DNA of 64,000 nt from Cinnamomum chago (taxonomy: Eukaryota > Streptophyta > Magnoliopsida > Laurales > Lauraceae): positions 30,798,001-30,862,000 of the forward strand of contig CP142451.1 of the NCBI GenBank assembly GCA_038049695.1, in the 5' to 3' direction. The notes beneath the pieces were generated by a model, which did not search any database, was not told the origin of the DNA, and worked only from the letters and a program-made list of their open reading frames with translations. Below are positions 34,694 to 46,873 of this stretch, one piece after another (the first letter of the stretch is position 1; each line of letters opens with the position of its first letter). The translations under genes were made by a program, and so were the position numbers.

Positions 34694-35698
34694 AGTGGAT
34701 TGTGCTGCGTTGCGATCGACGGATCGGATTAAGGTTTCTGAATCTAGAATTTTGCACGTGGTTTTCGTTGCAGAATCAGAAGAGAGATCGTTTCCGATCT
34801 CGAGTGGGTCACCCGAACAGTTGCAGAGAAAAGATTAAAGAACAGGGCTCGGATCGAGGGTTCTGATCTTCAAATCAGAACTAAGTTCTTTGATTTGCCG
34901 TGCCTGCCGCCGCCGGAATCTGACCGGAGGAACGTCGCCTGAGAAGGAGCCTGCAGCACTGCCATCCGGGCATCGTCGCTGAAGAAGACGACACAGGAAC
35001 GATCTGTGTTTCTGCGGACGTCATCCGCGCGTCACCGCTTTGTTGCCGCACTTCGCCGGAGAATAATATCAGTCGCCGTTGTGCCGTTCGCCCCCGTGCT
35101 GTGGCCGGAGAACAAGCGGAAGACGGAAGGCAGCAGCACCACCATTGCTGGTTGCAGATTGTTTCTGTTAACAGAACCCACTTCTGTTTGAAGAAGAAGG
35201 TGCAGGTGGGCCTAGTTCTGGGTTTGGGCCAGTTCTGACCTGACTCGCAAGAAGCCCAGCCCAGTCCAGTGTCCAAGTCAGGTTGGTTTTTGGGCCAGTT
35301 TGACCTGACCCGCGAAGCAAGAAGCCCAGTCCAGCAAACGCTGACGTCAGCACCACGTCAGCAGAACAGTACAGTCAGCAGGAGTTTGACTTGGATCGAC
35401 GGCAGAAACTTGTTCTCGCGATATCTTGATCATCTGAGGTCAGATCGGAGATCCGTTTGCGCCTATAGACTCTTTGCGAGTAGATCTATGTAACTGTGGA
35501 AGAAGATTGACATTTTGACGGTCAACAAGAAAGTTTGACTAATCGGAGCGCAGAAAATTATTCTCGCGATATCGGAGCCATCCAGAGTCGGATTTCGGAT
35601 CCGTTTCTTCCAGCGTGCTCGTGGTGACGAGATCTACAGATTAGTGCAGAAATTAAGGTTAGTGAAAGTTGTTTATATTTCTTGATTATTCAATTGAG

Positions 35699-38600
35699 AT
35701 GGAGAACAACACTGTGAACACTACCATGATAAAATTGAACCATACAAATTGGTTAATTTGGAAACCAAAGATGGAGGATATCCTCTATTGCAAAGACCTC
35801 TATGATCCCATTGAGGGGGATAGTGCTCGACCAAAAGAGATGTCTGATCCTGATTGGAAAAAGATGCATAGAAAGACCATTGGTCACATCAGACAGTGGG
35901 TGGATAATAGCATATTTCATCACGTGTCTAATGAAACCAATGCGAGAACCCTTTGGAAGAAGTTAGAAGAAAGATATGAGAAGAAAACGGCAGTAAATAA
36001 AACTTTTCTCATTAGAAAGCTTGTGAATATGAAATTCAAGGAGGGTGGTAAAATTGAGTAGCACATAAATGAATTCCAATGCGTTGTGAATGAATTAGCC
36101 ACAATGAAGATGGTCCTTGATGATGAGATGCAAGCTTTATTGCTTCTAAGTTCTTTGCCAGATACATGGGAGACATTGGTTGTTTCCGTGAGCAACTCTA
36201 CTCCAGATGGTGTGTTATCAATGAGTCAGGTTACTAGCAGCTTGTTAAATGAATAAACAAGAAGAAAAACTGCAGGGACGGATAATGCACAGGCCTTTGT
36301 TATGGAGAAAAGGGGGAGGAGTAAGAGTAAGGCACCAAAGGGGCGTCGTGGCAAGTCTAGAGGTGAATCACAGACTAAGAAAAAGTCTGGAAAATGCTTT
36401 CACTGTGGTAAGGAGGGTCACATTAAGAAGAATTGCTTTGCCTTTAAGGAAAAGAAAGGAGCCAACAATGAGCAGAAGAACGACACTAACACTACAACTA
36501 CTTTGGATAATGAAGTAGCGCTACTGGCCAGTGAAGATGAAGGGTGTTTGAGTGTTGCAGATGATCAGGTTGAGTGGGTTGTTGACACAGCAGCATCCTA
36601 CCATGCTACTCCTTCTAAGGAGATGTTCACAACGTACAAAGCAGGGGACTTTGGCACTGTGAAGATGGGCAACACAAGTCATTCGGATATTGTTGGGATC
36701 GGTGATGTCTGCATTAAAACCGATATTGGTTGCACAATGACGCTGAAAGATGTGCGACATATTCCTGATCTGCAGTTGAATCTGATTTCCGGAACTTCAT
36801 TGGACCGTGCAGGTTATGAGAGTTACTTCGGAAATGGCAGGTGGAAACTCACTAAAGGGTCTCTTATTATTGCGAGAGGGAAGGCGTGTAATACGTTGTA
36901 CAGGACACATGTGAAGCTATGCAAAGGTGTGTTGAATGCTGTTGAAGACAGATCCTCTCCGATTCTGTGGCACAAGAGACTGGGACATATGAGTCAGAAA
37001 GGACTGCAGTTATTGGCAAAGAAAAATCGTATTCATTACTCCAAAGGTACATCCCTTGACCCTTGTGATTATTGCTTGTTTGGTAAACAACATAGGGTAT
37101 CTTTTTCTAAAACATCAACGATAAAATCTAATTTGTTGGATTTTGTATATTCTGATGTTTGTGGTCCCATGGAGGTGGAGTCATTGAGTGGCAATAAGTT
37201 TTTTGTCACATTTATTGATGATGCATCCAGGAAGGTCTAGGTTTATGCGTTGAAATCGAAGGATCAGGTGTTCCAGGTATTTCAACAGTTTCATGTCATG
37301 GTTGAAAGAGAAACAGGAAAGCTCTTGAAATGTCTTCGCACAGATAATGGTGGAGAGTACACATCTAACCAGTTTAAAGGCTATTGCTCAAAGCATGGTA
37401 TTCGACATGAAAGAACAGTTCCTGGTACTCCACAGCACAATGGTGTGGCAGAGAGAATGAACCGCACTATTCTTGAAAGGATGAGATGCATGATTAGAGT
37501 GGCACAGCTACCCAAGCCATTTTGGGGTGAAGCTATCCTGATTGCCGTTTACCTGATTAACAAGTCTCCCTCAGTTCCTTTGGATTTTGACATTCCGGAG
37601 AGAAAATGGACAGGTAAAGATGTTTCATATTCTCATTTGAAGGTGTTTGGGTGCAAGGCTTTTGCACATGTACCAAAGGAGCAGCGTTCAAAGCTGGATG
37701 ATAAGGCAGTATGTTGTATTTTCCTTGGCTATGGTGGAGCTGAGTTTGGTTACAGATTATGGGATCCAGAAAAGAGGAAAATTATCAGAAGTAGGGATGT
37801 GGTGTTTCATGAAGACCAGTTCTTTGGAGATATTGGGAATACTGAAAAATCTAAAGAAGTTGTTGATGGAGTGGTTGATCTCACACCGACACCTTCTCCA
37901 GTGCAGACTACAGGTGGAGAAGGTGGACAAAATGATCCAGATCATGATGAGGCGCAGGGGTTGCCAGATGAACAGGGTGTTGAGCAGGGGGAGCAGTCTC
38001 CTCAGTTAGAAACCACAGAACGTCAAGTTAGGAGGTCTACTCGAGAGCGTCAACCATCAACAAGATATCCCGCAACAGATTATATTTTGCTTACTGATGA
38101 GGGGGAGCCAGAGAGCTACCCAGAAGCAACAACTCATGCAGATAAAGATGAGTGGATGAAGGCTATGCAGGATGAGATGAGTTCTTTGAAAAAGAACAAT
38201 ACTTATGAGCTGGTGGAACTTCCAAAAGGCAGGAAGGTTTTGAAGAACAAATGGGTGTTCAAACTGAAGAGAGATGACAGTGGAAAACTAATAAAGCACA
38301 AAGCACGACTAGTGGTCAAAGGCTTTGCGCAGACGAAGGGTATTGACTTCGGTGAAATCTTCTCTCCAGTTGTTAAGATGACTTCTATCAGAGTTGTCTT
38401 AGGTCTAGTCGCCAGCATGGACCTTGAGCTTGAACAGATGGATGTGAAGACTGCATTTCTTCATGGTGATCTGAAAGAAGAGATCTACATGACTCAGCCG
38501 GAGGGGTTTGAGGTAGAAGGAAAAGAACAGATGGTTTGCAGGTTGAAGAAAAGTCTCTACGGGCTGAATCAAGCACCGAGACAATGGTACAAGAAGTTTG

Positions 38601-39661
38601 ATTCATTCATGGTGAGTCATGGGTACCGGAGGACAGCTGCAGATCACTGTGTTTATGTTCGTAAATTTGGTAATGGTAAATTTATCATCCTTCTTTTATA
38701 TGTAGATGATATGTTGATAGTTGGACATGATAGTAAGATGATTGACAGGCTGAAAATGGATATGTCAAAGACTTTTGACATGAAAGACTTGGGACCCGCA
38801 CGACAAATTTTGGGAATGCAAATATGTCGTGACAAGAATACCAAGAAGCTGTGGTTGTCACAGGAGAAATATGTTGAACGGGTGCTAGCAAAGTTCAACA
38901 TGAAAGATGCTAAGCCAGTTAGCATGCCTTTAGCCAGTCACTTTAAGCTTAATAAGAGATTATGTCCTACTACAGATGAAGAAAAGGAACGGATGATATC
39001 TGTTCCATACTCCTTAGCAGTTGGGAGTCTTATGTATGACATGGTGTGTACACGGCCAGACATTGCTCATGCAGTGGGTTTAGTGAGTAGATTTCTTTCT
39101 AACCCTGGGAAAGAGCATTGGGAAGCAGTGAAGTGGATCTTCAGATACCTGAGAGGTACATCAGAGTTTTGCTTGTGTTTCGGAGGCTCAAAACCAATAC
39201 TTGAAGGCTTTACAGATGATGATTTTGCAGGCGATCTTGATCGTCGGTTGTCTACTTCTGGATACTTATTTACTTTTGCAGGGGGAGCTATTTCCTGGCA
39301 GTCTAAGTTGCAGAAGTGTACAGCATTGTCTACAACCGAAGCAGAATACATAGCTGCTAATGAAGCAGGGAAGGATATGATTTGGTTGAAAAGATTTTTT
39401 CGAGAACTGGATTTGAAGCAAGGAGAGTATGTGGTCTACTGTGATAGTCAGAGTGCTATGGATCTTAGCAAGAACGCTACATACCATGCCCGCACGAAGC
39501 ATGTTGATGTGAGATATCATTGGATTCGTGATGTCATCAAAAAGAATCTCATGAAGCTGGAGAAGATTCATACTGACAAGAATCCCTCAGACATGATGAC
39601 TAAGGTCGTGTCTAAGGGAAAGCTAGAGCTGTGTTTAGAGTTGGCAGGACTGGACTCCTAG
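35699..39661 (+). pseudogene. Copia gag-pol polyprotein, one frame with three stops
   Basis: The ATG at 35699 opens gag (MENNTVNTTMIKLNHTNW); an in-frame ATG also exists at 35669. A CCHC knuckle CFHCGKEGHIKKNC lies near 36395. Protease motif WVVDTAASYHATP is near 36580, with DTA in place of the usual DSG. GAG-pre-integrase ILWHKRLGHMSQKGL is near 36965. Integrase D, D, E lie in FIDDAS (37215), RTDNGGEY (37345) and NGVAERMNRT (37440). Reverse transcriptase has the YVDDMLIVG box (38699) and SLYGLNQAPRQW. RNase H ends with TEAEYIAANEA..HVDVRYHWIRD. Stops are TAG 36059, TAA 36254 and TAG 37238 (likely Trp to stop); there is no frameshift. It should not move by itself now but may be mobilised in trans. 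Confidence 0.93.
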
Positions 39662-39706
39662 TAAGGGGGTTCAGAGGCGTCTTCCCCATGGTCTGGAGGG
39701 GGAGAT

Positions 39707-40028
39707 TGTTGGCCTAGTGGGTCCAGACCAATTGGGTTTAGGGTCATGGGTATTTTGGTAATTGTACCGGGACTTTCTTATTGACTAAGATAGGGTTTCT
39801 TGGGGGGTAAGAAAGAGAGCATTATATATTCATGTAATGTGTAACCAATGAGGGACTGTACTGCATATCATACAGAGAGTGAACCCAAAGGAGAGTCGAG
39901 TTTCTTTCCCGTGGACGTAGGCAAGATTGCCGAACCACGTAAATCTCTTTGTGTGTGATTGCTTGTTCTTGTGTGGTTGATTGATTGCTCGATCGCTGTT
40001 TCACGTTTCCGCATACACTCGCACAACA
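39707..40028 (+). repeat. 3' LTR of the copia element
   Basis: Same length as the 5' LTR, about nine single-base differences and no indels. Ends CGCACAACA, followed by GTAAC. Confidence 0.92.
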
Positions 40029-40420
40029 GTAACTACCAAAATGTTTTTGCCAATTTCTTTCCATTGGTTTGATGACTAATTTTGAGTGCAAGGATAGCTG
40101 AAATTACATTATACAATAAGGTTTTCTAGTGGTGTAAATTCGAGCCTCAATTAGTAAGTAAAAGTTGACGTCAACTAGTTGACGATATCGTCATCTCTAG
40201 GCTCCTCTACCCACCTTGGTAACTACCAAAATGTTTCTGCCAATTTCTTTCCATTGGTTTGATGAGTGATTTTAAGTGCAAGGATAACCCAAATTGCATT
40301 GTACAATTAGGATCATAGCTGTTGTAAATACGAGCCTCAAGTAGTAAGTAAAAGCCTTAAATATTCATTATAAGTTGATGATATCATCAACTAGTTGACG
40401 ATATCATCATCTATGGTAGA
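40029..40420. repeat. Palindrome-bearing repeat of MULE C, right of the copia element
   Basis: Two ~190-bp units (40029 and 40219 onward). The first carries AGTTGACGTCAACT followed directly by AGTTGACGATATCGTCATC (40163-40194). The second carries AGTTGATGATATCATCAACT and AGTTGACGATATCATCATC (40372-40412). The pairs are head-to-head and overlap by the shared AGTT/ACT. Confidence 0.88.
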
Positions 40421-40799
40421 CTCATTTGCTTCACATATCCAACCGTACATGATACATGTACAAACTTCAGTAGAAGAAAACATTTCATACATGTGGCCAT
40501 AATCTCATACACTGCAAACTTCATTACTGTCATTGCATTGATAGACACTTCCATAGAATATCCTAGAAGAAAAACTCACTGCATGAAATAGACCCACATT
40601 CACACTTCCATAAAATTGGATCATTTCAAAAGATTCTGCATACATACTATGTACACAAAAATTCTGATCCCCTCTGGCATATGTACACAAAATATGATCA
40701 ATGTCCCCTTTGGCATAAGTATGCAAAATATGGTCAATGTCCCCTTTGGCATATGTACACAAGAAAGCTTTACAAAAAACTCATGAATCAGCCATCATG
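40421..40799. other. 3' flank of the MULE C protease gene, short tandem repeat
   Basis: About 40655-40755 contains three copies of 'aatatg(a/g)tcaatgtcccctttggcata(t/a)gta' (~37-bp unit). No coding content was recognised. Confidence 0.5.
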
Positions 40800-43615
40800 A
40801 TTGGTCTCCTTTAAGTACTTTTGCTTCTTTGATTAGTTGAAGACCTGTCTGCCGCACATAGCAATCATAGACAATCTTGGCAAGATAGTACGGCATGTCC
40901 TCTTGCGTGAATCACATAAGCTTCTTATGTAAAATGTGATCAACATACGCCAACATAAAGATTCCGCAATCATCGCTGCAAATTTTAGCAAGTTAAATGT
41001 ATAGAAATTCTTAGAAGATGTGGAAAAGTTAGGGGTCAAGAATGTCACCAATTCATTTGTCGTGGACAGTCCATGTACAGAAATGCCCATAGTAATGGGT
41101 CCCCCCAACCCAATTGTGACAATCAATCATTTATCCAAACCATCTGAAATGTCCATCACACAATAATGTTAGTTGGGATCCAAATAATCTTTCTCTTTCG
41201 GAAGTTAAACGGATACTCACATAACTCTCAACAAAAGCAACATCCTCTTCGCGAGGCATAGTGTTATAGCATTCCCATCTTGAGCGGTCCACATTTCCCA
41301 CAAGGAGGAAGAAATGGTCATGGTTCCATATTGGGAACACTAGTATCTCCATCTCGCATACGTGAAATTTAAATATTTTCTCTGGCGCTTCAAATTGTTT
41401 TCGTATGGACAATCACTACACCAAAAATCGGAAATTGGAACGGAAAAACGTTCCTAATCCTTCCGTTCCTAATCCGTTAAAGTGTTCCAATTTCCGTTCC
41501 AATTTGGATTAGGAACGGTTGGTACCAAATTGGAACGGAAATTGGAACACTTTAACGGATTAGGAACGGAAGGATTAGGAACGCTTTTCCGTTCCAATTT
41601 CCGATTTTTGGTGTAGTGAATTCGGTCACTTTTGGATGCACATACAACAACTAGCAAATGTGCACATATAGAGTAATGGTCAATTACACAACACTTAGTC
41701 ATAATCTCAATAGGATATAGCTAAAGAATAACAGTCAAAATGGCACTTACAGATAATTATGTAGCGAACATATGGGCATATGGAAACTTCTCCTTCAGAC
41801 TTCGAGCCAAAAATCCAGTGCCTAAACAAAAAACAGATAAATAAATAAATAAAAAACAAATAAATAAATTAACTTTGAGATAAATTGAAGAATTGGAGAA
41901 TTAATGCATTTTGACTTAGATGAAACTTTATGATCGCCTTACAAAATTATCAATCCAAGAATTTCCAAAAAGCTTCCGCATATTTTCGGGGTCCACAACT
42001 GTACAGAAGAGATAAAGCTTTTCGTCCCTGAATGTACATGGTGATGTAAAGTCAAACTGAGGTATTATTGAGGAAGTCTTCAAGGAAAACTTAGAGACAA
42101 ACTTACTTTGAGTGATATTCGTTCTAAAAGATTTCAAGGATATCTTTCTCTGTTTGTGCCAGCGGACCCTAGAACCCTTACAATCATAATCTGCCAGCCT
42201 AGGCGGAAGTCTTATTTCCTGCATATGTCCTTTAACCTTTATAATCAAGCTTGGAATGTCTGTAGTCAGGGACAACTTCACATCTGGAAACAGCAGATGC
42301 TGATGTGATGCAGTGGATAGTATCTCGTGGACTGATAGGAGGTGAGGATTCATTGGACTGTCCAAACGAGGAGCACGAGGACTTGTCAAGTAGCTTGAAC
42401 TAATTGGGCTGAACCTGTCAGGGCTTCTTAAAGCCTTGCCACGTTGAGAGGTAGAACATTAGGGTAACTTTGGTGTTAAAAATGACTAGTCTACATTCAC
42501 GGAGGGGGGGAGAATGGACCTTCTCTTCTGTCCGTACATCCAACTTGTGTTTCTACATTCCAGAGGCATGTTAGCATAAGCGCTCCATTATATGCGAATT
42601 TAAATATCATTTTTAGAAATTGTTACAAATGCGTTCATACCTTCATCCGTTCATCATCGGGTTGATTGTGTACTGAATCATCAAGAGTGTAATTCTCAAA
42701 CCCCGCAGCACAAGCAGCTTTTAAACCACTTACTTTATGACACATAACAGTCATAAGATCTTTCCATTGGCTTTGGTCCTGACACTTAGCTGCCTCGTCA
42801 ATAGACGAAAGGAGATTGTCGGAAAATTAAAAAATCTACTAGATTGAACAACTACTTTATTAAACAGTTTATTGGAATCCAACATAAAACCAATCCAATT
42901 GAAGTTAGACATACATAGGCAGATACAAATCCTAGAACATATTTTAAGCATTCAGGAGGGACATTTGAATATTCTCCGACTCCATCATTGAGAAGATCCC
43001 CTCGAATGGTTGCAATTTGGGGGTGCCCGATTTGAAGCCTGGTTATGGGCTTGTACCATTCATAGTACACGTCCGAGTGCGGGCTACCATCATCAATATC
43101 TCCTTTAGCGATCGATTTCAGCCTTTTATTCCACATGTCATTGACCTTTTTCAATTTCTCTTTATAGTTCACCTGCATTAGAGTGGCCCTTTCCGAACGG
43201 CCTAAAGGCCTCAAAAATTTAGGTGGGACAATTTGTACAAGTCCAAACTGTTTCATCATTCTCTTTGTGCAATGGCGCTCGGCAACCCAAAAATAGATCA
43301 AGACTATAGATGAGGTGAATAGAGCTTTATCTGTCTTATTCACAAATTTTGATAGGCCTTTGAAATCATTATATGGTGTCCAAACAAACTGCAAACATAA
43401 AAATCAATTTCAATAGAAAAAGAACATTGATTTATTGATGATGCACATAATCAGTTTGAACGTTGTTGAAGCAAATACTTACATCATCTGCACTTTGGGA
43501 ATCAAGTTGTGCACGAGCCTCTAAAATACTTGTTAGGTGGTGATGGTTTTGCAGTCTCCTCGCCCACATCTTGCACAATGGGAACTGAATCTTGACTTTC
43601 CAATCTCTTGGTTCA
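40800..43615 (-). pseudogene. MULE C plant-mobile-domain + Ulp1-like cysteine protease gene
   Basis: Exon-like blocks, right to left. 43612-43492 (DWKVKIQFPLCKMWARRLQN..) ends at a GTAAGT donor. 43392-42850 starts FVWTPYNDF and holds the mobile-domain core WVAERHCTKRMMKQFGLVQI. 42389-41928 is a linker with LFPDVKLSL and LFGNSWIDN. About 41820-41755 has FLARSLKEKFPYAHMFAT. 41412-41210 is the Ulp1 core with ILVFPIWNHDHFFLLVGNV (catalytic His) and WECYNTMP (Asn where Asp is usual). 40971-40830 has DCGIFMLAYVDHILHKKL with the catalytic Cys (40971-40963). It is better kept than the MULE A copy. A CACTA-type MITE sits at 41414-41618 next to the Ulp1 exon. SUMO-protease-like function is family knowledge; activity is unknown. 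Confidence 0.78.
41414..41618. mobile_element. CACTA-type foldback MITE (205 bp)
   Basis: Starts CACTACACCAAAAATCGGAA and ends with its exact inverse GATTTTTGGTGTAGTG. The exact 3-bp duplication AAT (41411-41413, 41619-41621) is the CACTA signature. Nearly the whole unit folds back: each half carries GGAACGGAA.. / GATTAGGAACG / TTAACGGATT words, pairing with only a few mismatches. It has no coding capacity. It interrupts the protease gene of MULE C. Confidence 0.95.
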
Positions 43616-43963
43616 CTTATGGGCCTACGTATTCTTATACGTGAATAGGCCCAAATCTAAATAAAATCAAATAGATGTTAGATTAATAACCCAAAAAGAA
43701 ATAAAATCAAATAAATGTTAAATTACGTGAATAGGCCTATTCTTATACGTGAATAGGCCCAACTCAAACTCGATGATTAATGACTGATTATTCAAGATAA
43801 ATTCAGACCTAAGGGGAGCCACATGACTGAACATAAGGAAGAAAGGCAACAAAGTGCACAGTTTTGTGCTAACTGTGATCCAAAAGTTTGTAAGTTGAAA
43901 ACCAGGCAAACGTAGTCTTTTTGTCGTGAAAAGTAACAGATTTAAGAAGTATAATACAGACTC
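43616..43963. other. Upstream part of the MULE C protease gene or flank, no domain
   Basis: Contains a ~60-bp repeat ('acgtgaataggccc(a/t)' at 43640, 43727 and 43750). Further N-terminal exons of the minus-strand gene may have lain here; none can be defined before the gypsy LTR begins at 43964. Confidence 0.4.
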
Positions 43964-46225
43964 TGAGACCCCCCAAATTTCAACAAAAAAAATCCCTTGA
44001 GAAGTGGGTTAACCAGTGGTCTAAACAGGGTACCCAGCAATGCAATATCCTGAGTCATCTGGGCCCCATGATTAGCTTGGCCCAGGTGGGACCCTTAGTT
44101 GTTTAGTTTTTATTTATTAGAGGAGTCTCATGTGTGTTATGATTGGATAAGAGTAGGAGTTGTATTATAACTCCAACTGTGATTACAAGAGAGAGACTAG
44201 GACTCCACTTATAATTGGAGAAGAACTATAACTCTAGTGTCCATTTAAGCAAACCAACGACCCCTTTTGGAGTATCACATTCAATTCTTTCCTTTGAGAG
44301 AAATCTGAGAGAGAGAGAGAGAGAGATTGGTTGTTGGAATCTAGGGGAAGAATAGGAAGAAGTCAATCAATCGGCGGGAAGATGATCATCAGATGTCCTA
44401 CTCGCGTCCGCACATCGCAAGAGCAGCGATCGCATATCAAAGGTGAGTGGATCTTCCTAAATATCTAGATGGTTTAACCAAGATGATTGATAATGGAGTA
44501 TGATTCAATTATCATGTATTGTTGAGTATACGGTGATTGTCTGTAACCATGGAATAGAATTGAAATCTGTTTTGAGCCCAGGAATTGTGTAGGAATGGCT
44601 GTTTGTATGATACCAATGATTTGGAGTGAAAACCCCTGAGGATCCATCGAATAGGCTTGCAAATTGATGGAAACAGAGGCTGGCGTCAATGTACAAATTG
44701 ACAGTGGAGAGTTGTGGGACCCCCTGGCCCACAGTATGGATGATATGGACCAAGGAGTAGGAGGCCTACCCATGGTCGACCCAAAAGGATTTGGACCCGT
44801 GAGGAGTGGGCCCCATCTAGGCCCTCATCCAATTGCTATGATGCAATACAAGCGACTATTGCAGAAATTGTGGGTTCTTGTCGTCAAGCACTTATGGGAC
44901 CCACTTGGCTGCCTGATTGGAAATCAAATCTGATCATCTGATGTGGGACCCTTGGGCGACCTTAGGGATGGTGGCATCTGAGATTTGGACCAGTGGGACC
45001 CACTGTACAATATACTCAAATATTCCCAAGCGTGAATGAGGTGTAGGTTGCTACCAGTAACTGTTTGGATCCGTGGGCCCTGACTGATGGTGAATCAGAT
45101 CCCACGATATCAATATTTTCTCTTGGGCGACCATGTAGACCAGGTCTGATCATGAATTGGATCCAGTGGGACCCACTGGATTTTATAATTAAGTATATGC
45201 AGGCGTGAAACACTTGTTGCATGAGTACTGTGTATACACATGGCTGGTTGGATGGGTTCTGTGATTGGGGAGATAACCCTAGGCTTGATATGTAATTACC
45301 ATCTTACCCTTCTATCTAAATTAATTAAGGTTCTGTGTGGTTTATAATAAATTGTATGGACTGTGATGAATTGTAATTGTTGTGTGTGGGCCACCCCTAT
45401 GGCCCTATGCCAATCAATACCAATTATGATTAGATGTGGGGCAACAACCACTAAATTATGTAGGGGTTGGATCCACACTACTGATTGTGTAAATCGTTAA
45501 TAATAATATACTCTGGTTGCTATGTGATTATGAGATATTGTGCACTGGATCCCAGAGTTGGGATGTTGGACTTGTGACCGGATGATTGATGGTTGTTGTA
45601 TTGGCTGGTCTTTGGTGGAAGTGAATGGCCATTGTATTGGCTGGTCCTTGGTGGACGTAAATGATGAGACAGGGCCATGGTGGCAGGTATACATGTATAC
45701 GATAAGCCTTGGTGGTGTTATAATGTGCATAGGCACGAATATGTAAATGGATGTACTTTTAATGGTAATTGATCTATTAATTCATATTTGTTTATTATGT
45801 GATATTATGTTCTATGTTGTTTGATAATTAAGAAAATCCATTCACCATTAATACTGATGTTGTGTTGCTCCCTTCAGGTAACCTTGTTACGGGTGGGCCA
45901 CAACAGAATGACGTTCAGCATGTAGATTTCAGCATGCGTGGCTGAAGGGAGAGAACGAGAAACATTCAAATAATTGTTAGAGAGATTAACTCTTGTTTTA
46001 GGAAATTTATTCAATGTTTTAGTACATTATTGATTTGAGTTAGGGCATAGGAATTTTCATTATTCAAAGATCATTGATATTGTTTGACTTTTATAATTTA
46101 ATTGGAATTATAGTTTGTTTTAAATGCCTAACTCTTGTGAGAACTATTTGATGAATGTATGGTAAATATTGCCAAGTTATCATGATCCGAAAATTCAACA
46201 GGGCCCTGAAATTTGGGTCGTGACA
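43964..46225 (+). repeat. Gypsy (Del/Tekay-like) LTR, 2262 bp
   Basis: Starts TGAGACCCCCCAAATTTCAA and ends CTGAAATTTGGGTCGTGACA, an inverted pair typical of chromovirus LTRs. It is followed by a degenerate primer-site-like GTCGTATCAGAATTTC (46232-46247, compare TGGTATCAGAGC). Inside are palindromic CCAGTGGGACCCACTGG words (44990-45010, 45163-45180) and a (GA)n run (44306-44327). Confidence 0.75.
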
Positions 46226-46873
46226 GGCAAGGTCGTATCAGAATTTCTGCAGCACAAATGGTTTAAGTAGGCATCTTGTTGCATTCATACTTTTTTTTTT
46301 ATTTTAACTCTTTTTTCACTTCTATTTCTTTTGTGGTGTTCATGCATCATCAGAGTATTGATTATAGCCATTAAATTTAGGTTTAGGTCATTTTAGTTAT
46401 GTCGTCTAGTCAAGTGAAGGTGAGCCTGTGCAGCTGTTTTCATACTTCGAATATTTTAGCATGCATTAGATTTTTAAAAACTTGTCTAGATTTGCATTGT
46501 TTGCATTTAGGGCCTCATAAATCATTCATATTTTCATTATACTTTTTTTTGGCAAGTAGGATTTAGTTTAGGAAATTTTTCTTTGATTTTTCTTATATTA
46601 ATTTGGTTGTTTGATTTGTGAGTAATTTTTTTGGCAAATAGGATTTGTTTTAGGAAATTTTTCTTTGGTTTTTCTTATATTAATTTGGTTGTTTGATTAG
46701 TGTGTTCTTTTGTAGGTTTTAGCTAACTTAGGATTGTTTAGCCCAGGATTTTCTTAGTTGGTTTGTTTTGTATATTTGGAGAGTTCTAATTGTTAATTTT
46801 CAGTTATTAGAAATTTTCTTGTAATTTGTTAAGTTTCTTAGTTAGGCTAGATTTAGTTTTCAATTAGGATAGG
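46226..46873 (+). other. Leader remnant of the gypsy element, no gene
   Basis: A/T-rich DNA following the LTR, with an ~82-bp tandem duplication ('aggaaatttttctttg(a/g)tttttcttatattaatttgg' near 46570 and 46650). It is cut off by the Athila-like LTR at 46874. No gag is seen. Confidence 0.5.

Larger units (their letters stand above)
34372..40028 (+). mobile_element. Nearly complete Ty1/copia (Tork-like) retrotransposon
   Basis: Two 322-bp LTRs (34372-34693, 39707-40028) are flanked by the exact duplication GTAAC (34367-34371, 40029-40033). One long gag-pol frame lies between, followed by a purine-rich tract GGTCTGGAGGGGGAGA just before the 3' LTR. The LTRs differ at about nine positions (~97% identity), so this is one of the younger insertions. 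It sits inside the palindrome array of MULE C. The usual tRNA-Met primer site (TGGTATCAGAGC) is not visible after the 5' LTR. Confidence 0.93.

Noticed and set aside
44474-45746. Frames of 60-99 codons on both strands
   Set aside because: They lie wholly within a gypsy LTR and show no domain.
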